From Lysobacterales bacterium (GTDB lineage: Bacteria; Pseudomonadota; Gammaproteobacteria; Xanthomonadales; SZUA-36): 8,091 nt of DNA. A program made the translations under genes and the position numbers. Below the pieces are notes generated by a model. The model ran no database searches and was not told the DNA's origin. It was given only the letters and a program-made list of their open reading frames with translations. Numbering within the stretch: the first letter of the stretch is position 1; every line of letters begins with the position of its first letter. Shown here piece by piece: positions 1-6,041 of the stretch. The DNA lies in the NCBI GenBank assembly GCA_026193295.1, contig JAPHSB010000122.1:1-8091 (forward strand), in the 5' to 3' direction.

Positions 1-1086
1 AATCAGCGCCGCGAGGACGAACATGCCCCAGAAAAGCCATTTTCCCGCGCCCTCGGGCCGCGGCAGGGCTGGGGGCAGAGCATGCACCAACGGCTGGAAG
101 GCCGGGATTCGCAGCAGGATGCGGGCTAGCGGCAGCAGCGCCACCAGCGACGCGATCAAGGCGATGACGCCCAGCAATTCCTTCCAGTACCAGACCTGGT
201 CATGGCTGGACAGGCCGCTCTCCAGCCCGAACACCCGTTCGAAGTATTCGATCTGGTTGGCAGTGGCTTCGACCATGTAGGGCTGGAACGGATGCAGCAC
301 GCGTTCGTTGTGCACCACGCGCAAGGTTCGCTTCGCCGCATCCCCGTAATAGCGCCCAAGTTCTACTTCCTCGACAAAACCCGCTGCCGCATCACCTGCG
401 GAATTCACCAGCCGCAGAGCCTCTGGCGCCAGCCGCATGTCACCGTGCCGCAACTCGTTGCGGTAAGCGCCCTCGTCGTAGAGGGCGTAGCTCATGCCGA
501 CATTCGAACGCACCGAGGCCAAAACCTCGTCGGTAAGCGTCAGGACGTAGCCGGACACGTACACCGAGTGCAGCTTGCTCGGCCTGCCGCTTGCCAGCGC
601 CTCCCTGCCGAAAAAGTCGGCGCCCCGGATCGCCGCATTGCCACCGGCGGAATGCCCGGTCGCCCCGATGCGGGTCTGATCGATATAGTTCAGATTAGAA
701 CTTGCGGCCGCGTAGTCGACCAGGCCGAACATGCCATAGCCTTCGGTGGTTGCGGCGATGCGGCTCAATGACGCGCTGGAACCGCCCTGTGCATAAGGGT
801 CGATCGAGATCGCAACGATACCGCGGCGAGCCAGTTCGATGGCGACATTCGACAGCGCCTCCTTCGAGCGCTGGAAGCCAGGGACGACGATCACCAGGGG
901 AGCCGGGCTTTCAGCGGTCGCGCTGCGCGGCCTGAACAGATCGCCGACCACCCACTGCCCGTTGTGGGTCGGAATCTTGATGTCCTCGACCTGTACCCTG
1001 CCGCCGGCGGACTGGATCCACGAGGCCAGCAGACTGGACAGCATGACAATCGCCACGCAGGCCAGCAGCACCGCCCTGCCCTTCAT
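1..1086 (-). CDS. Membrane-anchored alpha/beta hydrolase, partial (3' end outside window)
   Basis: This frame stays open for 362 codons from ATG 1086 to the left edge, so the C-terminus is missing. A hydrophobic N-terminus (residues 5-22) looks like a signal anchor or signal peptide. The hydrolase core follows: a strand leading into VVPGF (67-71, probable oxyanion-hole region), a strand ending in Asp-Pro (96-97), and the nucleophile elbow GHSAGG at 144-149 with Ser146. His265 in the LHPFQ segment is a candidate catalytic His. A membrane segment lies at about 304-325 and another begins at about 349. The protein is therefore probably an extracytoplasmic esterase or dienelactone-hydrolase-like enzyme tethered at both ends by membrane helices. 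Its ATG overlaps the TGA of the preceding SGNH hydrolase by 4 bp (ATGA), which suggests translational coupling; no strong Shine-Dalgarno is visible. The fold is clear and the substrate is unknown. Confidence 0.85.
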   Translation of the reverse strand, partial: MKGRAVLLACVAIVMLSSLLASWIQSAGGRVQVEDIKIPTHNGQWVVGDLFRPRSATAESPAPLVIVVPGFQRSKEALSNVAIELARRGIVAISIDPYAQGGSSASLSRIAATTEGYGMFGLVDYAAASSNLNYIDQTRIGATGHSAGGNAAIRGADFFGREALASGRPSKLHSVYVSGYVLTLTDEVLASVRSNVGMSYALYDEGAYRNELRHGDMRLAPEALRLVNSAGDAAAGFVEEVELGRYYGDAAKRTLRVVHNERVLHPFQPYMVEATANQIEYFERVFGLESGLSSHDQVWYWKELLGVIALIASLVALLPLARILLRIPAFQPLVHALPPALPRPEGAGKWLFWGMFVLAALI

Positions 1087-1838
1087 CGCTGGTTGCTACC
1101 GTAATAACTCTCGAGGGTCTGCCAGGCAACACGGCGCAGATCCCTCGCCAGCGCGGGGTCCAGACCCGCGTCGTAGGTCAGCGGCAGCGGCGACAGCGCA
1201 AACAAGGCCCCGTAAAACACACAGGCGGCCAGGTAGGTGCCTTCCAGTGTGGGGTGCTTACCGTCTGCCGTGCGCAGCTCAATACCCTCGATCTCCTCGC
1301 CTGCGCGGGCAAACGCCAGGCCGACGGGAACCACGAGCACACCGGCCTCGTCGCCGATCGATCGGTAGGCATGGTCGAGATCGGCCGTCATGCCCGGCTG
1401 ACCCGAGTAAGCCCACGTCATAAACAACATGGGCCTGGCGTCATCGTCGCGAATGAGTTGCGCGAAGCGCTCGACGGAGGACCGGAAGGCCCTGGACTGT
1501 TCGGGGTCAACGGCTTCCAGGCTGTGGCCCTGCAACACGACGACATCCCAATCGTAGCTTTCCAGCATCTGTTTCAAGCCGCCTTCATGATCCGCCAGCC
1601 GCGCGCCGGAGATGGTCATGGACTTCAGGCTGTCCGGAAAGACCAGCTCTGGATCGGCAGCAATAAGCAGCTGCCGCAGGTGCGTATGCAGACTGTTGTT
1701 GTAAAAAGTGAAGCTGTTCCCGACGAACAGAACAGTTTTCGGCGCCGCAACTGGACGAGCCGTAGGGGCCGCATGTAACGAACTGGCCGCGGCCAGTGCC
1801 AGCACGAGACAAGCGAAGCAGAGACGTAAATATCTCAT
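1083..1838 (-). CDS. Secreted SGNH/GDSL-like hydrolase (DUF4886-like)
   Basis: A 251-residue protein if started at ATG 1838. It opens with a typical Sec signal peptide (MRYLRLCF..., cleavage plausible near residues 22-24). A longer reading from GTG 1871 (262 residues) would start 1 bp inside the upstream stop codon (TAGTG). I prefer 1838 because it puts the charged n-region right before the hydrophobic core, although neither start has a good Shine-Dalgarno. SGNH blocks in order, numbered from ATG 1838: LFVGNSFT with nucleophile Ser42, SGARL with Gly78, VVLQGHS at 100-106 (Gln in the place of the usual Asn), and DGKHP with the Asp192/His195 pair. Members of this fold are esterases, lipases, thioesterases or carbohydrate deacetylases. 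The export signal argues for a periplasmic or extracellular ester substrate. It is coupled to the downstream alpha/beta hydrolase by an ATGA overlap. The exact substrate cannot be read from the sequence. Confidence 0.85.
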   Translation of the reverse strand: MRYLRLCFACLVLALAAASSLHAAPTARPVAAPKTVLFVGNSFTFYNNSLHTHLRQLLIAADPELVFPDSLKSMTISGARLADHEGGLKQMLESYDWDVVVLQGHSLEAVDPEQSRAFRSSVERFAQLIRDDDARPMLFMTWAYSGQPGMTADLDHAYRSIGDEAGVLVVPVGLAFARAGEEIEGIELRTADGKHPTLEGTYLAACVFYGALFALSPLPLTYDAGLDPALARDLRRVAWQTLESYYGSNQR

Positions 1839-1870
1839 GGCGATTCGAGACTTGGGCCGGGGCAACCGCA

Positions 1871-3391
1871 CTACTCCGGCTGGAACACGCGGGCCATGTA
1901 ATCTACCAAATCCTCCCCGGACAGGTCCGCGTCCTCCACCGGGATTCCGGCCAGCGCGCGGGCCAGTTGTTTCTTGAACTCCAGCTGGGCCTGGCGGGCG
2001 ATCTGCACGCGCTGCGCCTGCGGTGAGCCGGCGCCGTGCATGGACTCGGTCAGGTAGCCGACCGCGTTGCGCCCCAGCGTCATGTTCTCGATCAGCCGCA
2101 GAATACGCACCCGCGCTTCGGTCGACACCCCCCGACGTCCCTGCAGGTATTTCTCGAGCAGCGGCCCCAGCTCATCATGATCCAGGTCCTGCTGCGATGG
2201 CAGCGTCACCACCAGGCCGCCGGCCAGGTCCTGGGCCAGGCGCGCCAGTTCGTAAGGCATCTTCGTGACGTGGTGCTTGCAGACGTTGGCGATCATGTCG
2301 TCGCACTGCCAGACACCGGATTTCATGCGCTGTGACTGGTAGGAGGCGGCGATGCCGGTGCTGTAGATGGTCTCGTTCTGGTGGGTCATCTCCACCAGCT
2401 TGTCACGGATGTGGGAAGCCTTTTCCACCCCGTTGTAATCGGCGATCGCCGCGGCGGCGCCAATCAGGACATCGCCGACACCCGACTTACAGACATAGCT
2501 GCGCCGGTGGTAGCAGGTGAAGCGCTCGACCAGCATGGCGGCGAAGTCGTATTCGCCGTCCATGAAGATGTACTCGTTCGGGATGAACACGTCCTTGAAG
2601 ATCACCATGGCTTCCTGGCCGCCGTAGCGGGCATTACCCACGTCGACGTCGCCCTCTTCCATGCTGCGCGTATCACAGGACTGGCGTCCATAGACGTAGG
2701 TGATGCCCTCTGCATCGACCGGCAGCGCGCCGACGATGGCGTAGTCCCTGTCCGCCTCGCCGAGCCTGAGGGTCGGCATCACGACCAGCCAGTGCGAGTT
2801 GATGCAGCCGGTCTGGTGCGCCTTGGCGCCACTGATCCAGACACCGTCCTCGCTGCGCCGGGTGACATGCACGTACAGGTCGGGATCGGCCTGGGCATGC
2901 GGCGGCTTGCCGCGATCACCCTTCACATCCGTCATCGCGCCACCGATCACGTAACCACGGGTCTGCGCAAAGGTGACGAAATCGACAAAGCGCTGGTGGT
3001 AGGGCGTACCGTGCGCCTCGTCGATTTCGAAGGTGACGGAATGCAGCGAATTGAATGCATCCATGCCGACGCAGCGCTGGAAACAGGTGCCGGTCAACTG
3101 CCCCAGCCGGCGTTGCATCTTGTTCTGCATCACCACGTCCTCGCGGCTGCCGGCGATGTGCAGGAAGCGGTTGATGCGCTCGCCGGTGAACGGGGACACC
3201 GCCGTAGCCAGTTCCGGATTGGCCTCGGCCAGGTCGTAGGTGGCGGCGACCGCGTTGACCGAAGGGCGGATCATCGGGTGGTCGACGGGTTCGTCGACAC
3301 GCTCGCCGAACAACCAGACTTCCAGCTTACGGCCACGCAGGCTGTCGATGTATTCCTTGCCGGTGCGGATCATTTCGGTATTCATGACCAT
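1871..3391 (-). CDS. abfD: 4-hydroxybutyryl-CoA dehydratase / vinylacetyl-CoA isomerase family protein
   Basis: A 506-residue protein of the HpaB/AbfD flavoprotein superfamily. AbfD converts 4-hydroxybutyryl-CoA to crotonyl-CoA by a ketyl-radical mechanism, using FAD and a [4Fe-4S] cluster bound by three Cys and one His. Here the CX3C pair is Cys103/Cys107 (TCFQRC), and the other two ligands would be His295 and Cys301 in YHRRSYVCK. Residues matching the Clostridium enzyme's Glu257, Tyr296, Lys300 and Glu455 are present as Glu260 (GGQE), Tyr299, Lys302 and Glu449 (TESMHGAGSPQAQR). The AKAHQTG and YGRQSCDTR stretches also match. These residues favour AbfD over a 4-hydroxyphenylacetate monooxygenase. 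The His-to-Cys spacing is one residue shorter than in the Clostridium enzyme as I recall it. Start ATG 3391 lies 5 bp after the HMG-CoA reductase-like stop; a second in-frame ATG is at 3385. The family call is firm; the physiological substrate is inferred. Confidence 0.9.
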   Translation of the reverse strand: MVMNTEMIRTGKEYIDSLRGRKLEVWLFGERVDEPVDHPMIRPSVNAVAATYDLAEANPELATAVSPFTGERINRFLHIAGSREDVVMQNKMQRRLGQLTGTCFQRCVGMDAFNSLHSVTFEIDEAHGTPYHQRFVDFVTFAQTRGYVIGGAMTDVKGDRGKPPHAQADPDLYVHVTRRSEDGVWISGAKAHQTGCINSHWLVVMPTLRLGEADRDYAIVGALPVDAEGITYVYGRQSCDTRSMEEGDVDVGNARYGGQEAMVIFKDVFIPNEYIFMDGEYDFAAMLVERFTCYHRRSYVCKSGVGDVLIGAAAAIADYNGVEKASHIRDKLVEMTHQNETIYSTGIAASYQSQRMKSGVWQCDDMIANVCKHHVTKMPYELARLAQDLAGGLVVTLPSQQDLDHDELGPLLEKYLQGRRGVSTEARVRILRLIENMTLGRNAVGYLTESMHGAGSPQAQRVQIARQAQLEFKKQLARALAGIPVEDADLSGEDLVDYMARVFQPE

Positions 3392-3396
3392 TTTGC

Positions 3397-4569
3397 TCAG
3401 CGGTTACGGCCCAGGGCTTCGTGGCTGGTGACCCAGTCGCCGGCCAGCACGGCCGAGGTCAGCGATACGTCGCCGGCCAGCACGACGGCGGCCACGATCT
3501 CGGCAAACTTGTCGGCTTTGCGGGTGCCACAACAACCCAGTATTTCCAGGCACTCGTGCTGGGTCGGCAGGCCGGTGCCTCCGCCATGGGTAGCGCAGAT
3601 CACGGCGGGCAGCGTGACCGACCAGTAGTAGTCTCCATTGTCCAGCAACTGCCCATAGGTGATGCCGGCGTGCGATTCGGCCACGTTGGCTTCGTCCTGG
3701 CCGGTGGCGATGAACAGCGCAGCGATGCCGTTGGCCGAGTGCGCGCCGCTGTAGGCGGAACCGGCCTGTAGCGCGCCGACCGCGGCAATCTGCCGGTAAC
3801 GGTACAGATCCGCGGTATCGATCCGCAACCGTTCACGCGCGATGTCGCGTTTGAGCACGAATTCGGCAATGACCCGCTTGCCGCGCGTCTGGATCATGTT
3901 CATGGCCGAGTGCTTCTTGTCGGTGTCGATCGCTCCGGAAAGAACATAGCGCGGCTGCAGCGGATGGTGCGCCCTGATCCACTCGCAGGCAACATAGGTC
4001 GCCTTGCCGGTCATGTTCTGGCCGGCGGCGTCCCCGGTGGTGTAGCAGAAGCGGGTGTACAACATGTTGGCGATCGGGTACTGCTCGATCTCGACCAGTC
4101 TGCCGCTGCTGGTGGTGGCTTCCGCGGCCGCCTTGATGGCGTCGAACTCGCTGACCAGCCACTCCCCGAATTCGCGCGCCTGCAGGGCATCGGCAAACAG
4201 GAACACCGGCGCCCGCTGCATCGAGTGCTTGACCACCGTGGTCCTGACGCCGCCGCATTCGCTGATCACCCGCATGCCGCGGCTGTAACTGGCCACCAGC
4301 GTGCCCTCGGTGGTGGCCAGCGGCACGTAGAAATCCCCCTGCGCGTGCTCGCCGACGATGCGCAGCGGCCCGGCCAGCCCCAGCGGCATCTGCACGGCGC
4401 CGATAAAGTTTTCAATATTGCCGCGGGTCACCTGCGGATCGATGGTGTAGCTGCCGACGGCATCCAGCCTGGCGCCGGTTTTCGACGTCACGAATTCCCG
4501 GCGCTGCGTGGCTTGCTCCGGTGAGTAATCGTCTTCCTTGTTGCGGGGGACAGGGTCTGCTCTGGACAT
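3397..4569 (-). CDS. Class I-like hydroxymethylglutaryl-CoA reductase homologue, soluble
   Basis: A 390-residue protein covering an HMG-CoA reductase catalytic domain with no membrane segment. In order: ENFIGAVQMPLGLAGPL (53-69), PLATTEGTLVAS with catalytic Glu88, GDAAGQNM (179-186) where the NADPH-binding DAMGMNM usually sits, DTDKKHSAMN with catalytic Lys218, GAHSAN with Asn280, ATGQD with Asp292, HGGGTGLPTQ (328-337), and a C-terminal SHEALGRNR with His383 matching the mobile catalytic His. The catalytic Glu, Lys, Asp and His are all kept. The family reduces HMG-CoA to mevalonate with two NADPH; no other mevalonate-pathway gene is visible here. The altered cofactor motif and DKKHSAMN (usually DKKPAAIN) suggest a divergent paralogue, perhaps with another acyl-CoA substrate. 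A good GGAG ribosome-binding site precedes the start. The dehydratase gene follows by 5 bp, so the two are almost certainly co-transcribed. Confidence 0.88.
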   Translation of the reverse strand: MSRADPVPRNKEDDYSPEQATQRREFVTSKTGARLDAVGSYTIDPQVTRGNIENFIGAVQMPLGLAGPLRIVGEHAQGDFYVPLATTEGTLVASYSRGMRVISECGGVRTTVVKHSMQRAPVFLFADALQAREFGEWLVSEFDAIKAAAEATTSSGRLVEIEQYPIANMLYTRFCYTTGDAAGQNMTGKATYVACEWIRAHHPLQPRYVLSGAIDTDKKHSAMNMIQTRGKRVIAEFVLKRDIARERLRIDTADLYRYRQIAAVGALQAGSAYSGAHSANGIAALFIATGQDEANVAESHAGITYGQLLDNGDYYWSVTLPAVICATHGGGTGLPTQHECLEILGCCGTRKADKFAEIVAAVVLAGDVSLTSAVLAGDWVTSHEALGRNR

Positions 4570-4575
4570 TTCTGA

Positions 4576-4579
4576 CTCC
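4576..4579 (-). promoter_or_regulatory. Shine-Dalgarno GGAG of the HMG-CoA reductase-like gene
   Basis: GGAG lies 6 nt upstream of ATG 4569, inside the 23-bp gap after the fructosamine-kinase stop. It is the clearest ribosome-binding site in the window and supports this start codon. The other starts checked here have weak or no such motif. Confidence 0.6.
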
Positions 4580-4592
4580 GGGGTAGGTAGCT

Positions 4593-5480
4593 TCAGCCGG
4601 CGGCGTAGCGCTGGAGAATGCGCTGACTCTGATCATAATACCCGCCGCCGAACAAGTTGAAGTGATTCAGAACATGGTAGAGCTGGTAAATCGGCAGGCG
4701 CTCCTCGTGCCCGGCCGCCAGCGGCGCTGCTTCCGCGTAGGCGGCATAAAAGCTGCGGTCGAAGCCCCCGAACAGCCGGGTCATCGCCAGGTCGGCTTCG
4801 CGGTGGCCGTAGTAGACGGCCGGATCGATCAGGCAGGCCTCGCCGGCTTCATCCACGATGTAATTGCCGCCCCACAGGTCGCCGTGGAGGATAACCGGGG
4901 GCTCGAGCGCACAGCCAAGCATCTCCATAATGCGCTTCTCTGACCGGCCCAGCAGGCGCAGCAGTTCATCACCTCCCCGCTCGGCGGCGAGGCGGACCTG
5001 GAAGCGCAGCCGGCGTTCGAGAAAGAACGCGGGCCAACCGGAACCGTCGTCTTCGCCGGCGCTCTCCCATGACCCGTCGAGGGGCTGATTGGGCTGCGGT
5101 GTGGCGCCAATGAAATTGTCGTGGGAGAAACCGCAGGTCTTGCCGCGGTGCCGGTGCAGGGCCGCGAAGCGCCGCCCGAAGTCTTCGAAGAAGTCACGTC
5201 GGCGAGGGCCGGCCTGAATCATTTCAAGCACCAGGGCGTCGCGTGACAGCGCCAGCACCTGCGGCACACGAATCGCGCCGCTTGCCGCCAGCGCGTGCAG
5301 CCCCGCGGCCTCGCTTTCAAACATGCCTGGCACACCGGCCATTCGCTTGACGAACACCTTGTAGCCATCGGCAAATTCAGCGACCGCGGCGTCCGCGATG
5401 CAACCGCCACCCAGGCCCTTCAGCGCGACAGGCGCGCCGCGGCCCAGTTCATCCAGGATGGGGGGATAGTCCCGCAGCAT
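4593..5480 (-). CDS. Fructosamine-3-kinase family protein (probable ribulosamine/fructosamine 3-kinase)
   Basis: A 295-residue protein, full length for the FN3K family (PF03881, aminoglycoside-phosphotransferase fold). It shows a Gly-rich P-loop GLGGGCIADA (22-31), the ATP-binding Lys45 in KVFVKR, a Glu in the ESEAAGL helix (56-62), the catalytic loop HGDLWGGN (199-206) with Asp201 as base, and the metal-binding Asp219 in IDPAVYYGHREADLAM (218-233). Family members phosphorylate the O3 of sugars attached to protein amines; the 3-phosphate then eliminates and frees the amine. Many bacterial members prefer ribulosamines or erythrulosamines. The phosphatase gene 17 bp upstream supports this role, since LMW-PTPs can act as ribulosamine-5-phosphatases. 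The P-loop Cys27 matches a Cys described as a redox switch in eukaryotic FN3Ks. The start at ATG 5480 has no strong ribosome-binding site, so coupling to the upstream gene is likely. Confidence 0.9.
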   Translation of the reverse strand: MLRDYPPILDELGRGAPVALKGLGGGCIADAAVAEFADGYKVFVKRMAGVPGMFESEAAGLHALAASGAIRVPQVLALSRDALVLEMIQAGPRRRDFFEDFGRRFAALHRHRGKTCGFSHDNFIGATPQPNQPLDGSWESAGEDDGSGWPAFFLERRLRFQVRLAAERGGDELLRLLGRSEKRIMEMLGCALEPPVILHGDLWGGNYIVDEAGEACLIDPAVYYGHREADLAMTRLFGGFDRSFYAAYAEAAPLAAGHEERLPIYQLYHVLNHFNLFGGGYYDQSQRILQRYAAG

Positions 5481-5497
5481 GATGGCCGCGCTGCGGC

Positions 5498-5965
5498 TCA
5501 GACTTGCCGCAGCAGGTTCGCACAGGCGTCCTCGAGGATATCCAGCACCTGTTCGAAGCCCGCCGCGCCGCCGTAGTAGGGATCGGGCACCTCGGTTTCA
5601 CTGCGCTGATCGCGAAAATCGCACATGCGCACGACCTCGGCTCCGGCGCCGGGGTGCAACGCGCGGATGTTATCGAAGTTATCGTCATCCATCGCTACGA
5701 TCAGGCCGAAGCGATCGAAGTCGGCCGGCTCGAGGCGCCGGGCTTGACTGTCCAGCAGGTAACCTCGCGCTCGTGCCGCCGCCAGCATGCGGCTGTCGGG
5801 CGGGTGCCCGACGTGGTAGCCGTGGGTGCCGGCTGAGTCGATTTGGAACTCGTGATCGCGCCCGGCGTCCACGACCAGCTTGCGGAACACGCCTTCGGCA
5901 GCAGGTGAGCGGCAGATATTGCCCATACAGACGAATAATACGGATTTTCTGATTTTGGACGTCAT
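5498..5965 (-). CDS. Low-molecular-weight protein tyrosine phosphatase
   Basis: A 155-residue protein, the normal length for the LMW-PTP family. The N-terminal P-loop VCMGNICRSP gives the C(X)5R signature with nucleophile Cys13, a second Cys at 18, and Arg19. The general acid is Asp128 in the C-terminal DPYYGG motif (128-133). The DSAGTHGYHVG segment (43-53) is also typical. Members hydrolyse phosphotyrosine, and some show ribulosamine-5-phosphatase activity. No Wzc-type kinase or exopolysaccharide gene is nearby. The adjacent downstream FN3K-family gene instead points to deglycation of ribose-5-phosphate adducts, with this enzyme removing the 5-phosphate before the kinase acts. It probably starts the downstream operon: it lies 57 bp after the Alx/TerC stop and that gap contains part of a hairpin. 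No clear Shine-Dalgarno precedes ATG 5965. Confidence 0.93.
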   Translation of the reverse strand: MTSKIRKSVLFVCMGNICRSPAAEGVFRKLVVDAGRDHEFQIDSAGTHGYHVGHPPDSRMLAAARARGYLLDSQARRLEPADFDRFGLIVAMDDDNFDNIRALHPGAGAEVVRMCDFRDQRSETEVPDPYYGGAAGFEQVLDILEDACANLLRQV

Positions 5966-6018
5966 GCGCTACAGGCTATCAAATCCGGCAGCACATTCAA
6001 TCCAGCAGCCTTTGGCGG

Positions 6019-6041
6019 GCGCTCACTCCAGCGGTGAGCGC
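6019..6041 (-). terminator. Hairpin over the alx stop codon (possible partial terminator)
   Basis: A perfect 8-bp inverted repeat (GCGCTCAC / GTGAGCGC) with a 7-nt loop spans the last codons and the TGA of the Alx/TerC gene; the stop sits in the 3' arm of the transcript hairpin. No U-tract follows, so it does not fit a classical intrinsic terminator. It may weaken read-through to the phosphatase gene or protect an mRNA 3' end. The structure is seen in the sequence; its function is a guess. Confidence 0.35.

Noticed and set aside
202..771. A 189-codon plus-strand open frame
   Set aside because: It is antisense to the alpha/beta hydrolase, which shows a proper nucleophile elbow and signal anchor; the plus frame has no motif.
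1839..1871. GTG 1871 as the start of the SGNH hydrolase
   Set aside because: It would add 11 residues in front of the signal peptide, and its only GGAG is 2 nt away, too close. ATG 1838 gives a normal signal peptide. The longer start is not fully excluded.
1871..3391. 4-hydroxyphenylacetate 3-monooxygenase (HpaB) instead of AbfD
   Set aside because: The cluster-ligand Cys and His residues and the TESMHGAGS motif of the dehydratase are present, and monooxygenases lack these ligands.
2381..3628. A 415-codon open frame on the plus strand
   Set aside because: It lies opposite the dehydratase and reductase genes, which carry clear family motifs. Its translation shows no recognisable motif and looks like an antisense shadow of GC-rich codons.
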